Assembly (NCBI RefSeq): GCF_022832375.1 | Contig: NZ_JALHLG010000025.1 | Location: forward strand, 1-37,939 | Source: Novosphingobium beihaiense | Lineage (GTDB): Bacteria > Pseudomonadota > Alphaproteobacteria > Sphingomonadales > Sphingomonadaceae | DNA length: 37,939 nucleotides | Reading direction: 5' to 3' | Shown here: in pieces, positions 8,897 through 15,376 of the stretch | Layout: each line of letters begins with the position of its first letter | Position numbering within the stretch: position 1 is the first letter of the stretch | Position numbers and translations under genes: made by a program | Notes under the pieces: generated by a model | Databases searched by the model: none | What the model was told of the DNA's origin: nothing | Seen by the model: the letters and a program-made list of their open reading frames with translations, nothing else

Positions 8897-9520
8897 ATGG
8901 GAAAAGCGATGAAGCCTGCGGCTGCACACGGTATCCTCAAAGGCGCGCTCACTGCCGCCGCGTGTCTTGCGCTGTCCGGGTGTATCAGCCTTGGCGGCAA
9001 GGCGCCGGACCTGCTGTTCCGCCTGACGCCGGATGAAACCGCCCCTGCCGGGACGACTGTGACTGGCGAACTGAGCGACGCGATCGTCGTCCTCGATCCC
9101 GAGACCGACCGCAGCCTTGATGTGCTGCGCATTCCGGTGCGGGTCAGCGATTCGAACCTGGCCTATCTCAAGAACGCGGCCTGGATAGAGAAGCCCGCGC
9201 GTGAGTTTCGCTCGCTGCTGGCGGAGACCCTGCGGGCCAAGACCGGCAGGCTGGTGGCCGAAGGCGGCGACTATGAAACGGCGGGCAAGACTGTCGTGGG
9301 CGGGCGTTTGCTGGAAATGGGCTATGACGTGCCGCGTGGCGCCGTCGTCGTGCGTTTCGATGCGGTCCGCAGCGAAGGGCAGGGCGGCGAGGTCGTGGCG
9401 AAGCGCTTCGAGGCGGCGGTGAAAGGCGTGAAGCCCAAGGCCAAGTATGTCGGCCCGGCGCTCAATCAGGCGGCCAACGACGTGGCGCAGCAAGTGGCGG
9501 CCTGGGTCGAAAGTGAATAA
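8897..9520 (+). CDS. ABC-type transport auxiliary lipoprotein (PqiC-like)
   Basis: This lipoprotein of about 207 residues would work at the outer membrane with the MCE transporter. The N-terminus is a lipoprotein signal with lipobox LSGC (cysteine near residue 29). The remainder matches the auxiliary-component pattern seen in PqiC and similar proteins (LLFRLTP near the start, then WIEKPAREFRSLLAETLRA and AVRFDAV-like strands). Starts at GTG 8882, ATG 8894 and ATG 8897 share the frame; I chose 8897 because a G-run lies 5 bp before it. GTG 8882 would give a GTGA overlap with mlaD. A mutated copy of the last third lies at 10525-10648. Confidence 0.85.
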   Translation: MGKAMKPAAAHGILKGALTAAACLALSGCISLGGKAPDLLFRLTPDETAPAGTTVTGELSDAIVVLDPETDRSLDVLRIPVRVSDSNLAYLKNAAWIEKPAREFRSLLAETLRAKTGRLVAEGGDYETAGKTVVGGRLLEMGYDVPRGAVVVRFDAVRSEGQGGEVVAKRFEAAVKGVKPKAKYVGPALNQAANDVAQQVAAWVESE

Positions 9521-9805
9521 GCACTGAAGGTTTTTCGGGCCGATGCCGTTCGTGGTGCAATAAGCGGCGTTCGTCGAAAAAATACCGGGGCGTGTTTTCT
9601 CGCGTGTTTCGCTCCTGATGGAAGCCGCGGATTTCCTTAGTATTCCGGATTTTCCTGACGGCTGCTTGTTGCTGCGATGCAACAATGGCACTTTTGTTTC
9701 ACTGGCGGCTCATCCTTTTGGTTTGACCCGGTTTTTCTCTCCTGTAAGCGGCGCCTCCCCGCTGCCGGATCACGGCGCGGACGATAAGCATAAGCAGGAG
9801 TTACC

Positions 9806-10363
9806 ATGAAGAAGTTCGCCATCGCGGGCGTTGCCGCCGCGCTGCTCGCCGTTCCCGCCGTCGCCAACGCACAGGCTTTCGTACAGGCCGAAACCGGCCT
9901 TGATTCCGTGTCGGTTGACGGGGAGTCGGACGAAGGCGTGAACTACGGCATCTCGGCCGGTTACGATCTTCCCCTGTCGGGCGGCATGTTCGTCGGCATT
10001 CAGGGCACTGTGGCTGACAGCACCGTCAAGGAATGCGCGAACGACGTTCTTGCCGCTGGCGACCGCCTTTGCGTCAAGACCGGCCGCGACCTGGCCGCTG
10101 TCGTGCGTTTCGGCACCTCTGTGGGCGATAAGAGCAAGCTCTACGTTCTGGGCGGCTACACCAATGCCCGCATCCGCGCGACCTATGACGATGGCGTGAG
10201 CACTTCCTCGGACGGCGCGAACGGTGACGGCTTCCGTCTCGGCGCGGGCTACCAGTACGACCTGAGCGACCGCCTCTTCCTGAAGGCCGAGTACCGTTAC
10301 TCGAACTACGAATCCGACGTCAGCCGCCACAACGCGATCGTCGCGCTGGGCGCCAAGTTCTGA
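9806..10363 (+). CDS. Small outer-membrane beta-barrel protein (OmpA-like/Omp25 type)
   Basis: The 185-residue protein has a clear signal peptide (MKKFAIAGVAAALLAVPAVANA, cleavage before QAF). Alternating strands with aromatic ends follow, and the family-typical penultimate strands RLFLKAEYRYSNYE and NAIVALGAKF with C-terminal Phe. It would form an eight-stranded barrel in the outer membrane. A strong ribosome-binding site (AGGAG) precedes the ATG and a terminator follows at 10426. Two cysteines (C-N-D and R-L-C) lie in one predicted extracellular loop and could form a disulfide. The 285-bp upstream spacer probably holds its promoter, but I could not place one securely. Confidence 0.88.
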   Translation: MKKFAIAGVAAALLAVPAVANAQAFVQAETGLDSVSVDGESDEGVNYGISAGYDLPLSGGMFVGIQGTVADSTVKECANDVLAAGDRLCVKTGRDLAAVVRFGTSVGDKSKLYVLGGYTNARIRATYDDGVSTSSDGANGDGFRLGAGYQYDLSDRLFLKAEYRYSNYESDVSRHNAIVALGAKF

Positions 10364-10425
10364 TTTTCAGAACGGCCTGATCTCAAGAAGGATGGGCGCG
10401 GGCTTCGGCCCGTGACCGTCGGGAG

Positions 10426-10456
10426 GCCCGCTCCGGTTCGTCCGGGGCGGGCTTTT
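10426..10456 (+). terminator. Rho-independent terminator of the barrel-protein gene
   Basis: The stem GCCCGCTCCGG pairs with CCGGGGCGGGC (one mismatch) around a TTCGT loop, followed by TTTT. It lies 62 bp after the stop codon at 10363. Confidence 0.75.
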
Positions 10457-10461
10457 CCGTG
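10448..10461. repeat. Left copy of 14-bp direct repeat CGGGCTTTTCCGTG
   Basis: An identical 14-bp copy lies at 12478-12491. Extending left to 23 bp gives 20 matches. This copy is the 3' part of the barrel-gene terminator. Confidence 0.7.
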
Positions 10462-10482
10462 CTTGGAGCCTCCAGACTGCCA

Positions 10483-10510
10483 CCGTTCATGTCGAGCCCA
10501 GTCGAGACAC
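10483..10510. repeat. Partial copy of palindromic repeat family B
   Basis: CCGTTCATGTCGAGCCCAGT and the following GCGAGACAC-like bases match the reverse complement of 78-105 at 25 of 28 positions, and the GGTAGCG after it matches 61-67. It sits directly before the duplicated lipoprotein fragment. Confidence 0.6.
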
Positions 10511-10524
10511 GGTAGCGGCGCTCC

Positions 10525-10648
10525 GGGCAGCGAGGTGGTCACCAAGCGCTTCGAGGTCGTGGTGAACGGGTTGAAGCCGAAAGCCAAATATGTCGGCCCG
10601 GCGCTCAATCAGGCGGCCAACGACGTGGCGCGGCAGGTCGCGGACTAG
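10525..10648 (+). pseudogene. Truncated duplicate of the auxiliary-lipoprotein 3' end
   Basis: The frame reading SEVVTKRFEVVVNGLKPKAK onward matches the C-terminal third of the lipoprotein encoded at 8897-9520 and ends in its own stop (TAG, 10646-10648). A 43-bp stretch (10589-10631) is identical to 9446-9488; the rest differs at scattered positions. There is no signal peptide, no lipobox and no start or ribosome-binding site of its own, so it is a gene remnant. It could come from tandem duplication or from a paralogue elsewhere in the genome. Confidence 0.8.
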
Positions 10649-10654
10649 CTGAAA

Positions 10655-10703
10655 GAAAGCTGACGGCCACACAAGTTGTGCAGCCGCCTTTTCGTCAGCT
10701 TTC
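10655..10703. terminator. 11-bp inverted repeat at the 3' end of the TPR-protein gene
   Basis: GAAAGCTGACG (10655-10665) is perfectly inverted at 10693-10703. The right arm includes the stop codon of the minus-strand TPR gene. The 27-bp loop contains a smaller CACAAGTTGTG palindrome. There is no clear T-tract on either strand, so termination is only one reading. Confidence 0.4.
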
Positions 10704-12311
10704 CTTATAGTAAAAAGGTCCTAGCCTTTCGATTATGGCCTTGGCGTCGAGCGATCGGGGATCGTCCTCGTCCGGGGTGAGGAAGCGCACGGTCATTTCT
10801 GTCTTGTAGCCGGTCGGTATGCTGCTGACTGTGGTGCCATACTGAGTGCTTCTGAGCGTTCGGGAATAGTCGTGGCGCGAGGAGATGACAAAGGCCGGCT
10901 TGCCCGCTTGGATGGCGGTTTCGGCGGCGCGGAGCAAAGTCATTTCACGCACGACAGCCGGTGCGGTCGTCGCCCCGGTCAGAGAGATCAGGACTGTGCC
11001 ATCTTCATTGGGTGTCGCGCTGAAGCCGTCAGTGTTTTTGACCCCCTCCAGCAGAGAAAAACCCATGGTAAATGCCGCGCCCACCAGAGCGCCGAGCACG
11101 TTGGGGCGGGAACGTTTATAGACAGAGTTGGTGCTTTCCGTCTCCGGCTCGATCATGGCCAGTTCAACCATCTCGTTAAACAATTTTTTTCGAGCGGCTG
11201 TCTGGCGCTCCGCTCTATAGTGCGAAAGGGATGAATCGGACTTGCCCTGCGCTGCGTGCAAGGCTTGGAGAAGATCGATGCTTGCCGCATCGAGTGGCAT
11301 CTTGACGTCGGTAATGCGTTTGAGCGCTTCGGCGGTGCGGCCTTCCTGCAGGTCAATTCGTGCCTCTATCCGCATTTCATAGCTGCTGATGATATCGGCA
11401 AAGGGTTTAAGCTGGCCGGTTTGCGCGTCAGGGTCGGCAGTGCTTGCCGACAGCTTGGCGAAGCGCGCTTTTACCTCTTCCATATCACGCCGTGCGCCAG
11501 CCACATCACCCGTAGCCGCACGGGCATAAGCGAGCATCATGCCGTTCGGAATTTGTGACCGGGCCGATAATTTACGGTTCAGTGCGGCAAGGTTCGATGA
11601 CTGCGCATCGTCCGTATGTTCGGGTATCTCCGGGGCGGGCGGCAAGGACAGCTCTGCCATCGCCTTGAAGTTACCGGTGAAACCGAGGATAGTTAACAGA
11701 TAGTCCGCGAAGTCCGGATCGAGTTTGCTCGCCATCTGCATGGAGGCTTTGGCGATGGAGTCATGCTCGCCGTGGGTGAGGAGCAGGTGTGCCGTCACGC
11801 GCTGCACTTCGAGCGAATAGGGCCGTGCCGCCACACTCTGGCGAGCAAGGCGCAGGGCCTCATCGCTATTGCCCATCTGGGCATATGTCAGCGCCCGGAG
11901 CAGATCGAGCGAAACCGCCATGCTGCGAAGATAAAGAGCATCGTCCTTGTTGCTGCCCCCGGCAGCTTCTCCGGCAAGATCGATGTCGACAAGAGCTTTG
12001 GAAAGCTCGTTGGACTTCAGATGAGCAATTGCACGCGCGCGCAGAAGATGGGCCCGCCGCAAGCCTTGTTTCGGCAGCAGTTTGCGATGAGACAGGGCTG
12101 CGTCACATGCCGCAATGGTGGATTGTGCCGAGCCGGAAGCGTAGAAACCGTAGCGTATGGTGTTTGCAGGTGAGCCAAGGCCATCGGCGGATTTACCGGG
12201 TTTGCCGTAACCATCGCAGCCAGCAAAAATGTCGGTGTCCGAAGCGTGTGCCGCGGTTCCGCACGTGATCGCGAGAAGCAGCGTTGCACTGCCGCCCATC
12301 AGCCATTTCAT
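10695..12311 (-). CDS. Exported TPR-containing protein, function unknown
   Basis: From ATG 12311 the protein has 538 residues and a signal peptide (MKWLMGGSATLLLAITCGTAAHA). A GTG at 12338 would add nine residues, but the GGGGG before 12311 favours the shorter start. The first 300 residues are alpha-helical repeats of TPR type (for example LLRARAIAHLKSNELSKALVD and ALTYAQMGNSDEALRLARQS). A glycine-rich hydrophobic segment (VLGALVGAAFTMGFSLLEGV) lies near residue 405. The last 130 residues are beta-rich (NEDGTVLISLTGATT, then KTEMTVRFLT). I do not recognise the family as a whole. Base composition is visibly lower in G+C than the neighbouring genes, and the gene lies inside a segment bounded by direct repeats, so recent acquisition is likely. 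Confidence 0.75.
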   Translation of the reverse strand: MKWLMGGSATLLLAITCGTAAHASDTDIFAGCDGYGKPGKSADGLGSPANTIRYGFYASGSAQSTIAACDAALSHRKLLPKQGLRRAHLLRARAIAHLKSNELSKALVDIDLAGEAAGGSNKDDALYLRSMAVSLDLLRALTYAQMGNSDEALRLARQSVAARPYSLEVQRVTAHLLLTHGEHDSIAKASMQMASKLDPDFADYLLTILGFTGNFKAMAELSLPPAPEIPEHTDDAQSSNLAALNRKLSARSQIPNGMMLAYARAATGDVAGARRDMEEVKARFAKLSASTADPDAQTGQLKPFADIISSYEMRIEARIDLQEGRTAEALKRITDVKMPLDAASIDLLQALHAAQGKSDSSLSHYRAERQTAARKKLFNEMVELAMIEPETESTNSVYKRSRPNVLGALVGAAFTMGFSLLEGVKNTDGFSATPNEDGTVLISLTGATTAPAVVREMTLLRAAETAIQAGKPAFVISSRHDYSRTLRSTQYGTTVSSIPTGYKTEMTVRFLTPDEDDPRSLDAKAIIERLGPFYYKES

Positions 12312-12400
12312 CAAAAAAGCCCCCGGTTTTGCTGGCACCCCATTGCCAGTACCGCTTCGCTGTAAATGAGTCTTTCACGTTCCGGCAAGTCAGATTGGCC

Positions 12401-12418
12401 ATTAAATATATATAATAC
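12401..12418 (-). promoter_or_regulatory. A/T-only tract upstream of the TPR-protein gene
   Basis: ATTAAATATATATAATAC is the most A/T-rich point of this part of the window and lies about 90 bp before the start at 12311. It could supply a -10 element (TATTAT or TATAAT-like on either strand), but I cannot place a matching -35. Confidence 0.3.
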
Positions 12419-12477
12419 AGTGGTAAAATGGGTCGATCCGGAGCGTTGGCTATCGGGGTGCCTTGATCCGTCCCGAA

Positions 12478-12491
12478 CGGGCTTTTCCGTG
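12478..12491. repeat. Right copy of 14-bp direct repeat CGGGCTTTTCCGTG
   Basis: Identical to 10448-10461. It ends one base before the stop codon of the minus-strand gene at 12492. Confidence 0.7.
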
Positions 12492-13223
12492 TCAGGGGCT
12501 TTCGATCAGAGCGACGATGCGCTCCAGCCAGCGCCGGGGTTCCAGCGCGCGGCCTATGTCGCAGACGAATTCCTGCCCGCGCTTGGCCGAATCGAGCAGC
12601 CCGCCGCGCCGCCAGCGTTCCGGCCTGTCGTGATAGGTAAGGCCGCGCCGTTTCAGCCAGGGCGGCACGTTCCAGAGGTTGAGCGGGCCGCCGGGTACGG
12701 TGAGACGCAAGGCGTCGGGGGCGCTGCGGGCGGTGCTGCCGGGGCCGAACCAGATCGCGTTGTTGGCGGGCCAGTTCCCCTCGCGGTGGGGATGGGAGCG
12801 GGGCGGCTCGATCCAGTGCGGGGAGCGCGCGATGGCGCCCGGTGCGCCCATGGCCAGAACCTGCATATGGCTAAAGATGCGGTGATGCCGCTCGCCGGTT
12901 TCGGGATCGGCGAAAAGGCCGAAGAACAGGAAGTGGTCGCCCGGGCCCACGCCGTGTTTCACGAGGTGCCCCTGCGCCGCACCGCACTGGCCGAACCAGC
13001 ACCGGCCCTGTGCGAACATCGGATCGTCATGGCACAAGTCCGCGCCCGTCAGCCTGCCGCGCGTGGTTTCGGCGACAATATCCGCCAGGCTCCGGTCCGC
13101 GAAGGTCGTGCGGGATCGGTCCCGCGCCGGGATCGGCAGCGAGACGGGAACGCCATCGATAATGGGCGAGGGCGCGCCGCCCGCCGTGCTGTCAAAACCC
13201 TTGCGGCTGAAGACGAGCTTCAT
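12492..13223 (-). CDS. Nmad3-like protein (nucleotide-modification-associated domain 3)
   Basis: The 243-residue protein starts MKLVFSRKGFDSTAGGAPSP, followed by SLPIPARD, LCHDDPMF, GQCGAAQGHL and GDHFLFFGLFAD. From memory these match the conserved blocks of Nmad3, a predicted alpha/beta domain described by comparative genomics in phage and bacterial nucleotide-modification loci; its chemistry is unproven. The start is set by an ATGA overlap with the ATP12 gene. It is the last gene of a seven-gene overlapping run of housekeeping type, unlike the phage or defence settings for which the domain was named. No methylase, glycosylase or restriction gene is nearby. The domain assignment rests on remembered motifs and could not be searched. 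Confidence 0.65.
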   Translation of the reverse strand: MKLVFSRKGFDSTAGGAPSPIIDGVPVSLPIPARDRSRTTFADRSLADIVAETTRGRLTGADLCHDDPMFAQGRCWFGQCGAAQGHLVKHGVGPGDHFLFFGLFADPETGERHHRIFSHMQVLAMGAPGAIARSPHWIEPPRSHPHREGNWPANNAIWFGPGSTARSAPDALRLTVPGGPLNLWNVPPWLKRRGLTYHDRPERWRRGGLLDSAKRGQEFVCDIGRALEPRRWLERIVALIESP

Positions 13224-13918
13224 GCCTCGCGGGACAGCTCCGCCATTCGCATGGCTAGTGAAAACGCCTCGAAGCGGGCCTTGCTGCGTTCGGCGGCTTC
13301 CCAGTCCTCGCCCCAGAGTTCGGCCTGCCAGTCTGCTTCCAGTTCGGCGGCCTTCCACAGCGCTTCGGCATCGGCGCCCGGACGCACCGCTTCGAGCGCG
13401 ACGATCAGCGAGGCGGCGAGGCTGGACAGCATCTTGAGTGCGGCGAGCGCAAAGCCGCTTTCGCCTTCCAGTTCCTGCCGCAGCCGGGCCAGCGTTTCGG
13501 CGGGCTGGGGCTTGTGGACAATGCCCGAAATGCGCGCGAACTGCACGTCCAGCCGCGCTTCCATGCCGGTGAGAAGCGGCTCCCAGACCGCGATCTGGCG
13601 CTTGTAGAGCGCCTCTTCGGGATCGGCGCGGTAGCACAGGGTGTCCGTCTCGGCGTAGGGCAGCAGTTCGCCGATCACTTGCGCGCGGTCCGGCGCGACC
13701 GCATCGATGGCGAAATCGGCGAGATCGCGCAAAGGGAAGCGGGCGGTGTCGATCTCCTCGCCCTGACTGTCCCATTCGGCCGCCAGCGCTTCGGCCAGCG
13801 CTGGCGTCGGCACCACTTGCGCGCGGCCCCCGGCGGTCTTGATCGGCCGCCCGTCCAGCAGCACGCGCCAGCCTTCGCCCGTCTGTTCGACGGTTACGTC
13901 CTTATAGAAACGCTTCAT
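13220..13918 (-). CDS. ATP12-family F1-ATPase assembly chaperone
   Basis: The 232-residue protein starts MKRFYKDVTVE. It carries the family blocks WRVLLDGRPIKT, EWDSQGEEIDTARFPLRDLADFAID and TDTLCYRA, with W.P...W-like segments near the C-terminus (EADWQAELWGEDWEAAE). In mitochondria Atp12 binds the F1 alpha subunit during assembly; bacterial homologues are restricted mainly to alphaproteobacteria. A longer start at 13933 is possible, but the ATG at 13918 makes an ATGA overlap with the upstream gene, as do most neighbours here, so I prefer it. Confidence 0.9.
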   Translation of the reverse strand: MKRFYKDVTVEQTGEGWRVLLDGRPIKTAGGRAQVVPTPALAEALAAEWDSQGEEIDTARFPLRDLADFAIDAVAPDRAQVIGELLPYAETDTLCYRADPEEALYKRQIAVWEPLLTGMEARLDVQFARISGIVHKPQPAETLARLRQELEGESGFALAALKMLSSLAASLIVALEAVRPGADAEALWKAAELEADWQAELWGEDWEAAERSKARFEAFSLAMRMAELSREA

Positions 13919-14130
13919 TTCGGTGTGCGCCACTTTCGAATCAGGATCGGGGGGATGACGAAGACGTCCAGCAGCCCGTTGGCGATAAGGATATAGCCCA
14001 CCCAGCCCGGCAGGCCCGGCAGCAGGCGATCGGTGGCGATCGTGATGCCGAGCGCGACGCAGGCGACGCCGACGAGGCGCGTGATCTGGATCGCGGCAAA
14101 GCGCCCGGCAGCAGGGTCTTTCCTGCTCAC
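13915..14130 (-). CDS. Small two-helix inner-membrane protein
   Basis: The 71-residue protein is basic at both ends (SRKDPAAGRF at the N-terminus, RKWRTPK at the C-terminus). Two hydrophobic segments, residues about 16-35 and 42-63, make it a likely hairpin membrane protein. The GTG start overlaps the HAD gene stop (GTGA) and its own stop overlaps the ATP12 start (ATGA). This tight packing is the main evidence that it is a real gene. Function unknown. Confidence 0.8.
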   Translation of the reverse strand: MSRKDPAAGRFAAIQITRLVGVACVALGITIATDRLLPGLPGWVGYILIANGLLDVFVIPPILIRKWRTPK

Positions 14131-14777
14131 GATGTGAGGTACGCCAGCAGTTCGGCGGGCGTCTCGACGACTTTCCCGGCTCCGGCGGCTTCCAGCTCGT
14201 GCGGATGGTGATAGCCCCAGTCGACGCCGACGGCGCGGGTGCCCGCGCTCACGGCCATTTGCATGTCATAGGCGGTATCGCCGATCATCACGGCCTCTTC
14301 GGGCAGGGCGCCCGTCTCGAACAGCGCTTCCTCCAGCATCGCGGGATGCGGTTTGGAGGGATGCCGGTCGGCGGTCTGGAGCGAGACGAACAGGTCGGCG
14401 ATGCCGTTGTTGGCAAGGCAATGCGTCAGCCCCCGGTCGGACATGCCGGTGGCGACGGCCAGCGTCCAGCCCGCGCCGTGGAGCGCGCGCAAGGTGTCCT
14501 CTATACCGGGAAACAGCGGCTGCGCCACGCGGCCTTCGCTGCGGGCGGTGCGGAAGGCCTCCTTATAGGCGTCAGCCATCGCGTGCTGCTGTTCGCCGGT
14601 GCTGTCCGGCAGCAATTGCCGCATTGCCTGCGGCAGCGAGAGGCCGACCGCGCGGCGGATCTGCCCGCGCGGCGGAGCGGGCAGGGCGAAGGCGGCGAAG
14701 GCCGCTTCCATCGCCTCGCAGATGGAGGCCTGCCCGTCGACGAGCGTGCCATCGCAATCGAAGACGGCGAGTTTCAT
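14127..14777 (-). CDS. HAD-superfamily phosphatase (Gph-like)
   Basis: The 216-residue hydrolase has motif I FDCDGTLVDGQ near residue 5 (nucleophile Asp, then acid/base Asp), motif II in LAVATGMS, the motif III lysine in HPSKPHP and motif IV VMIGDTAYDMQMA. The cap is the small helical type inserted after motif I, and the layout resembles phosphoglycolate phosphatase and related sugar-phosphate phosphatases. Substrate is not determined by sequence. It is in the overlapping minus-strand operon between the PaiB-like gene and the small membrane protein. Confidence 0.9.
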   Translation of the reverse strand: MKLAVFDCDGTLVDGQASICEAMEAAFAAFALPAPPRGQIRRAVGLSLPQAMRQLLPDSTGEQQHAMADAYKEAFRTARSEGRVAQPLFPGIEDTLRALHGAGWTLAVATGMSDRGLTHCLANNGIADLFVSLQTADRHPSKPHPAMLEEALFETGALPEEAVMIGDTAYDMQMAVSAGTRAVGVDWGYHHPHELEAAGAGKVVETPAELLAYLTS

Positions 14778-15376
14778 TGGGCAAGCTCCCGCATCAGTTG
14801 GGCCATCGCGCGCGAGCCTTCCGCTTCGAGGCCGAGGGCCAGCCGTTCGCGTTCATCGGCGCTTTTGTTCTGGGAGAGCTTGAAGGTGGGGCGCCAGGCC
14901 TGCACTTCCAGTTCGAAACCCACGATCGCGCTCTTGAGCCTGGCCAGCGTGGCCGGGGGCGTCTTGTCCATCGTCCAGGGCGTGCCGTGGGCGAGGCGTG
15001 CCTCGTTGCGGGCGGAGAGCGCTTCGAGCAGGCCGTGCAGCCCGTCATCGTCCATCCGCCGCACGCGGCCTTCCATTTCGACACTGACGTAATTCCACGT
15101 CGGCACTTGCGTCTCATCGGCATACCAGCGCGGTGAGACATAGGCATCGGGCCCGTTCACGACGGCGAGCGCGGTCATGCCGCCGATGTGCCGCGTCAGG
15201 GCATTGCCGCGCGCGAGGTGGAATTGCAGCGCGCCGTCCCTCGTCCACAGCAGCGGCACATGCGCCACGCGCGGGCCATCGGGCGTGGCTGCGAAGATCA
15301 TGCCGAACCCGGCCTCTTCGATCAGCGCTTCCATCAAGGCCCGGTTTTCAGTGCGGAAAAGGGCGTTGGGATGCAT
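14774..15376 (-). CDS. FMN-binding negative transcriptional regulator, PaiB family
   Basis: The 200-residue protein has the flavin-binding split-barrel pattern of PaiB. It starts MHPNALF, with AHVPLLW, DAYVSPRWYAD, then VPTWNYVSVEMEGR and the C-terminal hallmark KLSQNK. Bacillus PaiB is linked to repression of protease and sporulation genes; the role in alphaproteobacteria is not known. No HTH domain is apparent. It overlaps the HAD gene by 4 bp and shares one base with the pseudouridine synthase stop (TGATG). Confidence 0.9.
   Translation of the reverse strand: MHPNALFRTENRALMEALIEEAGFGMIFAATPDGPRVAHVPLLWTRDGALQFHLARGNALTRHIGGMTALAVVNGPDAYVSPRWYADETQVPTWNYVSVEMEGRVRRMDDDGLHGLLEALSARNEARLAHGTPWTMDKTPPATLARLKSAIVGFELEVQAWRPTFKLSQNKSADERERLALGLEAEGSRAMAQLMRELAQ

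Noticed and set aside
6963..8927. A 654-codon open frame antisense to mlaF and mlaD
   Set aside because: Shadow of the Mla operon, with no domain pattern or ribosome-binding site.
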